Position numbers and translations under genes: made by a program. Positions 1 through 11,639 of a DNA stretch of 64,000 nt are shown here, one piece after another (position 1 is the first letter of the stretch; each line of letters starts with the position of its first letter). The stretch is from Enoplolaimus lenunculus (Eukaryota > Nematoda > Enoplea > Enoplida > Thoracostomopsidae). Under the pieces are notes generated by a model that was given only the letters and a program-made list of their open reading frames with translations, was not told the origin of the DNA and ran no database searches. The DNA lies in assembly GCA_030248215.1 (NCBI GenBank), contig JASANG010002747.1:62001-126000 (forward strand). The letters are read 5' to 3'.

Positions 1-2
1 GA

Positions 3-2276
3 AATAATGAACGTTTTCACGTGGTAGAGCCATGTCGTTGTGAAAAGGATACCAATGGATCTAAATTGTTTAATGTGGTTGATATATCACATTGTGCAAG
101 ATTTCATGAGGGTGGATATCAGATTAACCACTTAGGAACTGGTGGAAAAAGGAAATTGAAGAAACGTGCAAGGCGGAATGGGAATGATAAGGATAAGTTT
201 GGAGGCAGCGATGCGTTGTGGTGTGTTGAGTCAGTCAAACAAGTCTGTTTGGAAACAAAGATTGCCAGATGTAAGGATGCAAACGATAGAGTTGAAAATG
301 ATCCTACATGTCCTTTGGGTCCAGGAGACAAGGTGCACGCGGGAAATGATTACGTGGTATACCCAGACAATGGTCGCAGGGACGGAATAGCTAGTGACGT
401 ACCGGACTTGAAATTGCCCCCTGTTTATTGCGACGATTCTGATTTAGAATTTGACGATGATGAAATGAACGATGCTGAGCCCCAAGTGTTGTGTACGCCC
501 TACGTCCCGAGTGAACCTCGGACTGAACCTGACAGGTTGTATGGTCAGCAGGGCGTTGAAAAAACAGCTCCGTTGGTATCGTTTAATAATTCAAAAACTC
601 CGACCCCGTCTACAACAGCAATTTTTCCGGTGTCGGGGTTTGAAAAATATGTCAATCCTAAATCGCTAAGCAATAATGACATAGCTAGCCTTAATAATGA
701 TAAAATGGCGCCAAATTTTTCGCGCGATATTTGTGGGAATCATATTTCAAGTAGTAATGGTCGAAATGGTTTCTTGCTTGAGAATGATGTGACAGAAAAT
801 GAAAAGAAGACGGAAAATAGTACGGCCTGTATTGATGGGTCATTTCAAGTGGTTGAACATCAAAGCTCACGAAATTTAACAACAAATACTTTCTTTGATT
901 CAAAGGTATACTGTGGAAATGGTTCGAAATCCAAGTCACCAGAGTATGTGATTGACTATTATGTACCGCGGCGGGTTAGTCAGTTACGAGCTGAAGGTGG
1001 AAAAAATTGCTGTTCTGATTTGAATTTGAATAGGAAGGAGCTTGAAATGAAGGTTAAACGAACCGGAGTAGGATCTATTAAAAGCAACACAGAAGGAAAA
1101 TTCTTGAAGTTGCGATCCGCACCTCGTAAAGAAAACGCTCAGTCAGGAGGTTCTACCCAGGGATGTAGCCATGTTGGGAGTAATGGGCTGCAAGCCACAG
1201 ACCAGGAACCTGATGAGAGCTTATGTTTACCTTTAAATAGGGCGGGAAATTTAGCAGAGAGTAATGAAAAGGGGACAGATTTGAATGGTGGGGCTTGTTG
1301 GGCCGCGGCTGGTGATAATTCTGTAGACACGTCTACAAGTTTGTCGTTGTTTGTTGATAATATTGTTGCAATTCGTGCGTTTAATGATGAGGATGTGTGG
1401 GAAAATTCGGATTGGACTGTCCATGGTGATAATAATAATTGGTCTCCAATGGGTTGGATGGGATTGACGGAAAGTCAGCTACAGGGAGATGGAGCCAGTT
1501 CAGATGGAAATTCAAGTGATTCGAACGCGGAAAATTATTGGCGGAACGATTATCCAGATGAAGAAAATGATTTTGAACGGCAGTAAGTTTGGTGGCTTGT
1601 TTCGCAATTGATAGGTTTTGTAGGTGTTAATTTCAGAGACATAGCCGCCGCCAGAGTTCGATTGGCCCATGTATAAAGCAGGGCCGGATCGCTTTCCTGC
1701 AGGGCTGTAATAGAGTCAGCTTAAGCTTTAGATTAACTTTTTACTTATGCTTAGGCTTAGGCTTAGGACGACGCTCGTCCTTGCGCTTAGCCTTAGACTT
1801 ATGCTTAAGCTTAGTTTTAGGAACATCCTTATACAACTGTTCCGGCAGCCGATTTTCACAGAGTTGGATTTTGAGTAAAATGGGGCGTTTTCAGTGCTTA
1901 TTTTGACTCCTGGTTTCTGTTACAAGTGATCGTATTCCTCACTGAACTAAGATCAAAACGATGCGTAAATATCTAAAGTAAAATTCTGCTTGGAGTATAT
2001 ATACATATACATATACATACATATACATACATACATACACATACATACAATATTTTTGCTACTCTCAGGCTCGGACTGTACGAAGATGAAAATAACAATA
2101 ATGTTCGCTGTTGTGATTCAACAGATAACGAGGATGATGAATTCGCTTATGGAGAAGAGTCGAGTCAATTTTTTGCTCGGATGAAAGAACTCGAGTTGAA
2201 CGATAGAGATTCGGACGGTGTCGGTGGCGAGCAGTTTGGAATTTCAGATGGTGAGGGGGATATTGATGATGACTGA
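3..2276 (+). CDS. Iwr1/SLC7A6OS-like RNA polymerase II nuclear-localisation protein, C-terminal part (2 exons)
   Basis: Two exons are visible: 3-1582 and 2069-2276. The reading frame is open to the left edge, so the true start lies outside the window. Exon 1 ends at a strong GTAAGT donor and exon 2 follows a pyrimidine-rich ACTCTCAG acceptor; the phases match and the frame runs to TGA at 2274, giving about 595 visible residues. The protein is hydrophilic and acidic with low-complexity Ser/Asn/Gly stretches. Near the end it has SNAENYWRNDYPDEE, followed in exon 2 by more acidic sequence, and a YVIDYYVPR segment lies about 170 residues earlier. A YVYDLYY-like motif followed by an acidic D-S-N-x-E-N...NDYPDEE block is the signature of the Iwr1 domain. 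Members of that family bridge assembled RNA polymerase II to nuclear import. The spacer between the two motifs is long and poorly conserved. Recognition is by motif only. Confidence 0.6.
1664..1846. mobile_element. Telomere-hexamer-cored inverted-repeat element (copy in Iwr1 intron)
   Basis: It begins GGCCCATGTATAAAGCAGGG, almost the same terminus as the intact copy at 9416-9634, continues into TTAGGC-type hexamers (about 1744-1825) and ends near TGTTCCGG. The right terminus looks eroded. It lies wholly in the intron between the two Iwr1-like exons. Confidence 0.55.
1996..2050. repeat. ATAC-type microsatellite
   Basis: A run of ATAC/ATATAC units fills the last part of the Iwr1-like intron, ending about 20 bases before the splice acceptor at 2067-2068. 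Confidence 0.8.
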
Positions 2277-2961
2277 AGGTTTTTGCGGGGGACGAGCTGC
2301 CTGAAAAATAGTTTATTTTGGCAATAGAAGTCGTAGGTTTTTTCCGGAGGATGGTTTTATAGTCCTTATGCTTGTACGCCTGTTTGGCTCAGATAGCTGC
2401 TCTGTCAGAAGGTTTATACGTGTTGGTTGGCTTTCCAAAAACGTAATTTTTGTTGCTAAGCTAAAGTTAAGGTAATGAGAAGGTATGATGAATATGAATT
2501 CGGTCGAGTGGAGAGGGCCGCATGCCCGCCGTTGACAAAATTTGTGGCTTCTCTAACATCTGGTTGGTTAGAGCCCTGAGATGATAATGTAAATTCTATT
2601 GCGTATCGTATATCGTAACACATGTTTGTCAAGTTTTTTGCTTCGTGTATCAGGCTTTAACTTATGTTTGTTTTAAGCGTTCACGGTACCCATGTATAGA
2701 AAAACTCTTAAACAAAATCATGACCTTTATTACGCGTTTGTTTCCGCTTCGTTTTGTGTTTAAACCTATGCGAAGATTGACGTTTTTAGTCATTGTCTAA
2801 AAACTCAAGCTTAATATACAGGAGGTGTTCTATGCATGAGCCATTTCACGGTATGCAACTTATTGCTTTCTGTGATTGTGTTATTTACGTGTAGTGCTAT
2901 AACTATTTTTGTGTATTGTTATTTATTGCTTCTTATTGTTTCGTTATTTCTAACTGATATA
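2277..2961. other. Intergenic, nothing recognised
   Basis: AT-rich sequence downstream of the Iwr1-like stop. I see no exon, repeat array or clear AATAAA signal here. It probably includes the 3' UTR. Confidence 0.5.
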
Positions 2962-3462
2962 CTGTAGTGACCCGAATAAGAGGGGGTAGGGTAATAAGAG
3001 CTGGGTCCCCATTTTGAGTCCCAATCAATAGGAGTCCGTATCCCTAAAAAGAGTCCGTAAGCGGATAGAGTCCATGAAGGTCAGTTATTACTAATTGTAG
3101 TACATAAATGACTCCAGGACCAACTGAATCCTAATTAGAGTCCATGAAGGTCAGTTATTACTAATTGTAGTACATAAATGACTCCAGGACCAAATAAAGT
3201 TGAGTTCGAATCTTTAAGGCAGGCGTCCATAAATTTTGAAAGTACATTCCTAAGTATAACCTTGTATTATCGCTCAAGCTATTGACACAAGACAAATAAA
3301 CGTTTAGTTTAACGGATAATTGCAGTACTGGATTTATATCAGTAACGAAGGGTGGCGGAGCGTGGGTTAAAAATAAATAAGAGTCCGTAACCGAATAACA
3401 AGGGGGTACCCTCTGGAGAGGCCGAATAAATATCTGTCCCCCTCTTATTCGCGTCACTACAG
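2962..3462. mobile_element. TA-flanked MITE with CTGTAGTGAC termini (copy 1)
   Basis: The left end CTGTAGTGACCCGAATAAGA is mirrored at the right end, 3438-3462, with one or two differences over about 25 bases. The element is flanked by TA on both sides, as in Tc1/mariner-type insertions. There is no transposase; the 501 bp are non-autonomous. Internally a 56-57-bp segment starting GAGTCCATGAAGG is repeated at 3068 and 3138 (70-bp offset). A second copy of the family lies at 55790-58427. Confidence 0.8.
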
Positions 3463-3625
3463 TAGTACGAGTTTATGAAGAATTTTTGACCTGTTGGTGC
3501 TTATATCCAGGCTGGTATCCTGTCAAAATTTATGGTTTTGTATATTTTACTGTTTGTATAACTAAAAATATACCTGTATACATTTGGTGTTTCTTTTAAG
3601 GGTTTCGAATAATTTTTTTTGTATT

Positions 3626-4049
3626 TTAACCCTTTCTCACATAAATATTTGCAATTTCATATGAGATGTAATTTCAAGGTGAGATTCGAACCCGAGTCTC
3701 ACGGGTGGGAGGCGTTTACGATGACCACTGAGCTATAGGAGTTTGACGCTCGAGTCCGAGTGGGCTCTCACGTCTTGTGGAGATTTTACACTGCGCATAT
3801 AGGTTATAAATGTTAGACACTGCTCACAATGTGTGTATTGCTCGTACATTATTTTATTTAGTTGCTCATAGTATACTCTATGAGTGAAAGGTTTATAGAT
3901 ACTCAGTAAGAAATTTTTCATTAACCCTTTCTCAGATTTTACACTGCGCATATAGGTTATAAATGTTAAACACTGCTCACAGTGTGTGTATTGCTCGTAC
4001 ATTAATGTACTTAGTTGCTCATAGTATACTCTATGAGTGGAAGGGTTAT
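3626..4049 (-). mobile_element. TTAA-flanked MITE with tRNA-like Pol III boxes (copy 1)
   Basis: Starts TTAACCCTTTCTCACAT and ends ATGAGTGGAAGGGTTAT, so the termini are inverted repeats beginning CCCTTT next to a TTAA (here TTAT on the right), a piggyBac-like arrangement. On the minus strand it carries a box-A-like TATAGCTCAGTGG (about 3724-3736) and a box-B-like GGTTCGAATCTC (about 3682-3693) at tRNA-like spacing. The distal part is tandemly duplicated with a 153-bp period (3781 and 3934), and the junction recreates the TTAACCCTTTCTC terminus. Related copies lie at 21624-21899 and about 32922-33090. Confidence 0.7.
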
Positions 4050-4575
4050 GCACTCCTTGAAATTTTTCATTTACCCGTTGTTGTAATTTTATCTGTTATT
4101 TATGGATTCTTTGACGATGGAACTCTTGGTTTTAAACGAGTATAACCACCGCTACGGCTTGAATGTCTGATGAGGCTCACTAACTGTTAAACACTGTGCA
4201 TTGTGTACGAATTCGTGTGCAAAATTTGTCAGTGTTTGCATTCATTAATAAAAATGTAATGAATTATTGCGAGCAGATATATTCATATTATACAATATAA
4301 AAACTGTGGAAATCAGCATAAAAATTTGCTGAACTGTTAATTAGATTTCATTACATAACTGACATTTTAGAAGGACATTCGTATTTTTTCATGGGATTCT
4401 TTAGTTCAAAATTGCTGTCATTAATATTCATTGATTAAAATTGCAAAATTGCAGTTGCGTCTTGAAGCGATCAATAAGAGCGTTTCTGTATTTCCAGTCC
4501 GTATCGGCAGTTCACCACTGTGTACGGAGACGTCCTGTTTCGGTCCAGACCGTGGTCGGTATTATCTGTAACTGG
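4050..4575. other. Intergenic, nothing recognised
   Basis: AT-rich sequence between the TTAA element and the hexamer-cored element near 4576. No convincing coding exon or array. Confidence 0.4.
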
Positions 4576-4704
4576 CAGTGGTACTTTTAGGAACGTAGCC
4601 GTAGATTAAGCATATTCCTAAGCCTAAGCTTAAACAAGTAGTTTATAATCTAAGCCTACTCTTGCAGTCCTACTCAAACTGGGACGGCCCTGAAAGTAAC
4701 GTTG
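4576..4704. mobile_element. Short hexamer-cored inverted-repeat element, subfamily 2
   Basis: Left end CAGTGGTACTTTTAG and right end CCCTGAAAGTAACGTTG are imperfect inverted repeats. Between them is a short CCTAAG-type core at about 4617-4655. The same termini flank a longer hexamer core at 46831-47011. It sits just downstream of the CHK gene stop codon. Confidence 0.45.
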
Positions 4705-4757
4705 GTCACTATATAACGAACGATACCCAAATTAGGCATCATTCCTTTCTACTTTAC

Positions 4758-7700
4758 TTAATTTTTATCGTTCAATAAATGCTTTTGTTCCACTTCAAAC
4801 GCATCGTCCACAAAGTCGGCAATTCGCTGTGCAAGGATTCGTTTTGATTGTTCCGGTAGCGCCATGGTTTCCAGCATAACGGGCAACTGGCAAAGTTGAT
4901 TAAAAACGCCGAATATAAAAAATTTGTCGTACAATTCAAGTAGTTGATCATAAGAAAAAATTCGTTCCTGGCGGTCGTCAACATTAGAGTGGTGTTCCCT
5001 CAGCTTTTCAATTAGTCGAGAGTAGTAGCGTTTCAATAGCTCTGTGGTGTGGGCCCTCCGAATATTTGCTGATGTGCTTAGTGATAAAAGCCATATAATA
5101 TCGTATACAGGTGGTCCTATTGCCGACAGCTGCCAATCAATAAATGCAACGATTTTTGCAGATGTTTGTTTACAGTCTGTATTTTTGTTTCCGCTGCTAT
5201 TTACTTGTGTTAGTTGGTTGTTTGTGTCTACTTTTTCGTTACGTTTTTCTTCTTTTTCACATTTGTTGACCATTATATTATTCGTCCATAAGTCGCCGTG
5301 TACTAGCACTGGGAAATAGTCGCGTGTCGGATCGTAGCGTGCGAAGTTTTCCATTCTGCTGCGGTCAAGAAACGGTGCCAGACGTGCGTGTGAAAATTTT
5401 GAGCGTGGGAAAATATCGCCGTAACGCTGGTGTAGAAGGTCGATTTGTTTCTGGATGAATTGAGGATTGTTAAAGAATGGAGTCGGGGCCAGTCGGCCAA
5501 CGCCTTCATTGAGCCAATCAGGATTCAGCAAGCCATACGCATGAAGGTCTGCTAATTTCAAAAACACAATTTCGAGATATTGGAATGAGAGACCAGTCAC
5601 AAAGTCTGGTAGCGTTCCAACTGACGATAAATCTTCCATTACTATATACCCATCCAAGCGATCCGGAGAATTTGGGTGGCTGAAGTAAGAAATTCAATAT
5701 TAGCTGTTTTAAATGAGTAACACTGACCTGGAAAGCCGGAGCAACCACCCTCATATCCATTGTGGAGCCCACCCCAAATGGGCGCTACCCAGGGTGCAAC
5801 CGGAGGTGAAAAATACCGGAGGCGGAGCCGGAGGTCAACGAAAGCCCCCATTCTGCTAAATATATAAAAATTTTCTAGCCCGCTGCGCTCGCCTCCCAAC
5901 ACATTTACATTAACTTTTACTCTCTTGAAATTAAAATTTTCGCTACGCCCCTGACTGTAATTCAAAGGCGGTGACAATAAGAAGCTAAGGGTGTGACGCG
6001 TGTCTTTTCGCATTTGTTCTACATGTGTAGATTGCATAAAGCCTTTTTCATAGATATACGCCGTTGAGCAGCAGATCACTGTGCATAATAAGACTGATTT
6101 AAAAGTGAACTTTGAAATCAATCACAGTAGAACTAGCCGAACACTTATGCATTAATATTCGCGTAGCTTTAAAAGTAGGCGTACTTACAAGGGTTTGCAA
6201 CACACGTCCACTAATTTACAAAACGAACCCTCTGCCACTGCGCCAAGCATTCAGGATTTCAGCTGCATTTTTATCATCGCCAATATATTTCTACGCGTAT
6301 GCTGCTGGCAAGCAGATATTAAACTATTATATAAGGCCGTAATAGTAGCATAAGCATATTTCTGTGACGAATCCTAAGTAAGCGACAAGCATGAGGATAA
6401 GCAATATCTAAAGCGGTCCATGTATAGAACAGATCCCTCCCAATTTTCCGGGTAATTATCCCAATTTTCCACAATCATAATTTCGCAAGTAATATCCCGA
6501 TTACCCGAAGTTATAATTTCCTGGGTTAAGAGACCAATTTAAAGCAATATCACGAGTACTATCCCAATTATCCTTGTGAAATCCAAATATCCTAAGAAAA
6601 GTTAAGGTGTATACTTTTAGGTTCGAATGTAGGCTTGTCGGATCCATAAGCAGGCGGAAGCAGTGGGGCTCAGTCCCTTTGTAGCCAAATTGGTAATTTT
6701 GTTTCCTCGCACTTGAGAACACGCTTACATAAAAACATTTTCTTTAATTGCGTTTTCAAGGGGGCTACCGACCTCCAAATCCCCACACAAAGCAATTCTT
6801 TGTTTGAGCAAAATTTTTAACCGTGTCTTTGCAGCTTACGTGTGGGAACCGCTTAGCGCAGGGTGCTTGGGCGGCGGAAGCCCCCATCCTGCTTAGGATC
6901 CCTTAAAGTTGCGAGGGGTTCAGAGAGCCTTATTTTCAAGAGTAATATCCGAATTTTCCAAAATACCAATTTCCCGCATAATATCCCAACATCCCAATTT
7001 CTCAAAATCCTGAGCGAAAAACGTTGCGCCCAAAATCGCAATTTCCAGAGCAAAATATTCCAATTTTCCTAAATCCCAAAATCCAGAGCAAAAAGTGCTG
7101 CGCCCAAAACCCCAATTTCCCGGATAATATCCCAATTACCCAAAATCCCCATTTCAAAGGGTCCAACCGGAGGTCGGCCTCCGGCTCCAGCTCCGTAAAA
7201 AATCGGCCTCCGGCTCCGGCTCCGGTAGAATTTTTTGCAGGAGGTTCCGGCAATTTCGGTTCTAAAACTTTGCATAATTTTGCAAAATTTATGTTTAGCG
7301 CGCTTCGTTTTACTTTGTCACAATTTTCAGGAAAGAATTTCCGAAATTTTGCAGAAAATTAGCGTAAAACCAAACAACTTAACAACATTGAAGAATTGGC
7401 TAAAATTGACTAATTAATTAACCATTATTTTTGCTACCTAAAATTTCGCTTCACCTCCGGCTCCGGCAAGTTTCGTTGACCTCCGGCTCCGGTATTTTTC
7501 GCCTCCGGTTACACCCTGCCATTTTCCAAAACGAGAGCGAAAAACGCTGCGCCCAAAAGCGCAATTTCTGTAGTAATATCGGAATTTCCCAAAATCCCAA
7601 TTTCCCAAAATTCCGAGCGAAAAATGCTGCGCCCAAAATTCCAAGTTCCTGGATACGAATTTTTCAAAACCCCAATTTCCCATACTCTCAATTTTCCAAA

Positions 7701-9322
7701 ACCCTAATTTCACAAAATCCCGAGCGAAAAAGGCTGCACCCTAAATCCCAATTTCCTGGGTAATATCCGAATTTCCAAAAATCCCAATTTCACAGGTAAT
7801 ATCACAATTTCCCAAAATCCCAATTTCCCAGGTAATATCCCAATTTTCCAAAATCCTAATTTCCCAAAGTCCCGAGCGAAAAAGGCTGCGCCCAAAATCC
7901 CAGTTTCCGGCTAATATCCCAATTTCCCAAAACCCCAATTTCCAATATCCCAATTTTCCAAAAACCTAATATCCCAAAACCCGAGCAAAAAAGGCTGTGC
8001 ACACAATCCCAATTTCCCGGGTAATATTCGAATTTACCGAAATCCCAATTTCCCTTGTAATATCCCAACCCAATTTCCCAAAATCCCAATTTACGAAAAA
8101 CCCGAGAAAATAAGGCTGCGTCCCAAATCCCAATTTCCTGGGTAATATCTGAATTTCACAAAATGCCAATTTCCCTTATGATATCCCAATTTCCCAAAAT
8201 CCCAATTTCTTAAAATACCGAGCGAAAAAGCCTGCGCCCAAAATCTCAATTTCCCGGGTAATTTCCCAAAATCCCAATTTCCCGTGTAATATATATCCTG
8301 ATTTTTCAAAATCCCAATTTCCTTGCTTGCCCTCTGCCCGGCTCCGGTTACGCCGGAATCAAAGTTTTTACTGGGTCTATTCTACTCACCAGCGGTAAGT
8401 AATTGGAACCGGAAATTCCGGTAACGGTCTTGATCCTGATTTCGCACAGAACATATCATATGCCGCACATTCATGATTGTGCCCCGAATGTAGTAGTTCC
8501 ATCCAAAACGCCATCTCAGCATCGTCCGGTAGTCCTCCGGTCTCTGCCAACTTTTGAGCCATATCCTCACTGTTGTGATCGCTCTCTTTGTCCCTTGTTT
8601 TGTTCCCAGTTGAATAATCGTGTTCTTCGCCATCTTGATTGCAGCTATTCGGGTGGCTCTTTGCGCAAACTTCATGTTTGCTGCCATTTTGAATTTGAGC
8701 GCCATTTTCGAGTGCCGTTCTGTTGTCGCCGCCGAGCTTTGTGTTCATTTCGTCGAATGCAGCCAAAAGTTTTGACTGGGTTGGTTTTTTGAGTACAACG
8801 GTTGCTGGTAATGGCGTGCTTGTTGCTTTAATGTCGGCATCTCTTCTTTGGTTTGGCCATATAATTGAAACTCGGTATATTGTTGATAAATAGCCTTCAT
8901 CTGAAGTAATCCAATCTTCATTTATATGCAGCACCTATGCTTGAAAGCAGATCATTACAGGTTGCCCTTACGTGACTCCACGACTCGTTTAACCCGAGAC
9001 TCAGTTTAGATCGTTGGTAAAACCTGGCAAAATGAAAAATGTACTCGCGCATTGCAAAGAATTAAAGAAAAACTACGTACAATGAGAAAAAGTGGGCAAA
9101 ACACAGCCTCTTCCAATATTCAGCCGCGTGGATGAAATATTAACTCGTCAAACGCGTAAGGTTGCTCTAATTATGAAGAGTATCCCTGCAAATTAAACAT
9201 TAAAACCTACTTTCGCCGAGTTCAGTCCACTCAATCTCGTCTGGTTTTATTCCAAACGTTTTGGTTATCATATTTTGGACTATCTCCATATCCAGTGGTA
9301 TTTCCTTGAACAATTGCGTCAT
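4758..9322 (-). CDS. CHK kinase-like (DUF1679/EcKinase-type) protein, complete, 3 exons
   Basis: Exons on the minus strand: 9322-9211, 8900-8390 and 5679-4758. Phases 1 and 2 match at both junctions and the total is 515 codons including TAA (514 aa). The donors read GTAGGT and GTGAGT; the acceptors end ACTTCAG. The start MTQLFKEIP is chosen because the next block, ELGENEGYLSTIYRV, matches the nucleotide-loop region of the family. Later come the catalytic LVHGDLWTNN (HGD near residues 335-337) and FIDWQ (about 387-391), the Brenner-type HGDxWxxN and metal-binding Asp motifs of choline-kinase-like small-molecule kinases. The substrate is unknown; arthropod relatives phosphorylate ecdysteroids. 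Two hydrophilic low-complexity insertions stand out: an Asn/Asp/Lys-rich one in exon 2, and a Lys/Glu/Asn-rich one between HGD and FIDWQ. It converges with the Iwr1-like gene. Confidence 0.85.
5790..7518. repeat. Inverted pair of CTCCGG-rich segments
   Basis: The segment 5790-5842 (CCGGAGGT, ACCGGAGGCGGAGCC) is the reverse complement of 7471-7518 (GACCTCCGGCTCCGG, CGCCTCCGGTTACACC) over about 50 bases. Between them another CTCCGG-rich stretch lies at 7165-7255. A related sequence is at 16495-16600. All are in the second intron of the CHK gene except the last, which is in a TRPM intron. Family unknown. Confidence 0.5.
6430..8335. repeat. Degenerate CCCAATTTCC / TAATATCCC satellite in CHK intron
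   Basis: Blocks at 6430-6545, 6940-7160 and 7520-8335 consist of variants of TAATATCCCAATTTCC and CAAAATCCCAATTT, punctuated by a second module reading GAGCGAAAAA then GCTGCGCCCAAAA, seen at least seven times. Many overlapping short ORFs with Trp/Ile/Gly-rich translations arise from the repeat and are not genes. A small relic in the opposite orientation is at 31080-31150. Confidence 0.75.
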
Positions 9323-9415
9323 TTTTATTTCTTTCAAAAATTTAACTTTGTAAAATATATTAAGAATTTCTGAAGAATGGTTAATCTTTGATAGTACTTA
9401 AGCTAAATAGATTTC

Positions 9416-9634
9416 GGTCCATGTATAGAACAGGGCCGGAACAGTAGTATAAGCATATTCCTTAGCCTAAGCATAAGCCTAAGCCTAAGCGTATGGATGA
9501 GCCTATTCCTAAGCCTAAGTCTAAGCCTAAGCCAAAGCCTAAGCCTAAGCAAAACAATTAGTCTAAAGCTTAAACTGACTCTATTATAGCCCCCCCTCCC
9601 GGAAAACGATCCGGCCCTGTTCTATACATGGGCC
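9416..9634. mobile_element. Intact telomere-hexamer-cored inverted-repeat element
   Basis: Left end GGTCCATGTATAGAACAGGG and right end CCCTGTTCTATACATGGGCC are inverted repeats of about 25 bp. The flanks carry the 6-bp direct repeat GATTTC (9410-9415 and 9635-9640), a probable target-site duplication. The centre, about 9465-9560, is a run of CCTAAG-type hexamers, the nematode telomere unit. There is no coding capacity in 219 bp. It lies just upstream of the CHK gene start. Confidence 0.75.
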
Positions 9635-9640
9635 GATTTC

Positions 9641-11635
9641 TTGCACATAGCACAAAACAGGAGCTCATGTAGGTAGACAAGCAAAGAAAATTGTCCATAG
9701 CAGCATTCACTTGTGGTAACGTTAATTTCCTTTGTAACACTTCAAGCTTGCAACTTCAATTAGGCTCTGAACTCTTGTTTTGTGACTATTTCAAATCAAT
9801 CGACAGTATTAAAAAGCTTTATCTTTTGTAGCTGAATAATAAACATATTCGCTTTCAATCAGCCGAAGTAAAAAAATATGTTTTTGGCATACACTTTAAT
9901 GTTCAAACTGCAATCGCCTGTACAGAAGTCTAATAGCGTTATCGTATTAACCAAATTGGTCTAAAACGTATAATGTGATTTTTGCAGTTTTCATTACAGC
10001 AGCTCAACGTTTTGCAAGCTTAAACAAAATCAGCAGTGGCAACGGGTCTTTCTGATAAACAAAGAGATTTGATAGTATTTTTGTGTTTTGCAATTTTAAA
10101 CGAATCATGTCAATTCTGTGTCGTAGAGCTAAAATTTTATATTGAAGAAGATTGGCGAGGTGTCATTGACGATTACTTCAAACATTTTAACGAGAATGCA
10201 AAATACTTTACACTACAATTTAGTACTGTAAAGTATTTAAGTGAAAACAACTAAAAAGCAGACAAAAAAGAAGTTAAACAAACATAAATATAATACCGTG
10301 AAATACTCAGTTATAAATACTGTAAGATAAAAATAATGTTAATTAATTAAACAACTGAGGCGTATTGAAATACTTCATGTTCGTGCGATCAGAGCACAGC
10401 CATGCAAATAGTCGTTGTTATATTTGAGAAGCAGAGATTTATGTGCAAGGGACAGGAAGCAAAATCATAGGACGTGATTTTACGGGTCATTCCTGACATT
10501 TCTTGGAACATTTCACGAATCTGCTGGTTTTACAAGGAATGCTAAATACATTGGCTTGGTATATCTCCAATGCCAAAAGTGCCGCAAAACCGGTGGGGCA
10601 AACCGCCTGTTCCAAGATTTTTAAAACCAAAACTTTGTATTAAAAAATTATTATTTTCTACAATAACTGCGAACATATTTTTAGACAGATGTTGTTATAT
10701 ACGATTAAAAACATTTATGAACAACAGTTTAAAATCAGAAACTCATATTTAAATAAGGCTAATATCCTCTCAAAATAAAATCGAAGCAAAAATACTACAT
10801 AAAGTAAAAAATGGAAATATGGTGGTTCCGAGCGAAAAATTACTGCAGCGGCAGCATCACATTTTTTGGATGCAGGATAATCATAAATGAAACACTAAAT
10901 GCTCACCTAAACCAGCGTAGCGAAAGTAAAACGTTTGCAATGTGTAACTGCACAAGCTATTGATAAATTTTCAATTTCCGTGCAACCATCAAGCCGTACA
11001 ATTTACAGTAACAGAAATGTTAAATCAATGTGTTTCACAGCGGATGCGAATACTATCCTCGATAAACATCGATTACGAACTTATATATACATATATACAT
11101 ATGTTATCAAAAAGTTAGAAAAAGATATACCATTGACGCAGTATGCCGAACTGAGTCGAATGGTGTTAAATTTTCTACTCTATAGCCAGACGTTTTGCTA
11201 ACCAGTTATAATCAAATAACTAATCTGAAGCCGTTGCAAAACGTTGAAAGCTCGCAAAATCAGTTACAGAACTGAAAAGGCACAGCACCACTGCATCGGG
11301 TGCGCGGGCGCCAAAGCAGGGGAACTAATTTGTAATAAACAGTATACAAAATCGCAAATATCACACCAGTTTTTTCACTGAATATAAAATTTCACAACGG
11401 CTGAACTGCACCTAAGTGTATCATTATGCATGTCAGCGGCTTATATAAAAAGAAGACTGGGGGTATATATCACCTTACGAAATTTCCAGAGGCAAGAGGG
11501 TTTAAACGAACTTTTTAGTATTCCTAGAAATCAAGAAACTGTAACCAGTGGCGCACCGAGAAATTTGGATTGGGATGCTGCACCCTACCACATCCGTGCC
11601 AGGGTTTACACCTAAAAACTTAGAACTCTTTAGCA
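9641..11635. other. Intergenic, no gene recognised
   Basis: AT-rich DNA between the CHK and TRPM genes, which are both on the minus strand. A 72-codon open frame at 10036-10254 has only a GTG start and no recognisable motif. I see no array here. Confidence 0.4.
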
Positions 11636-11639
11636 GTGA

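Noticed and set aside
3600-3760. A genuine tRNA gene on the minus strand
   Set aside because: Box A and box B are tRNA-like, but the arms do not pair properly and the sequence recurs as part of a TTAA-flanked element.
6853-8309. Many short Trp/Gly/Ile-rich open frames
   Set aside because: All derive from the CCCAATTTCC satellite within the CHK intron.
8403-8792. 129-codon plus-strand frame
   Set aside because: It is the antisense shadow of CHK exon 2, which is validated by motifs and splice phases.
10036-10254. 72-codon plus-strand frame
   Set aside because: It has only a GTG start, no motif, and no convincing splice context.
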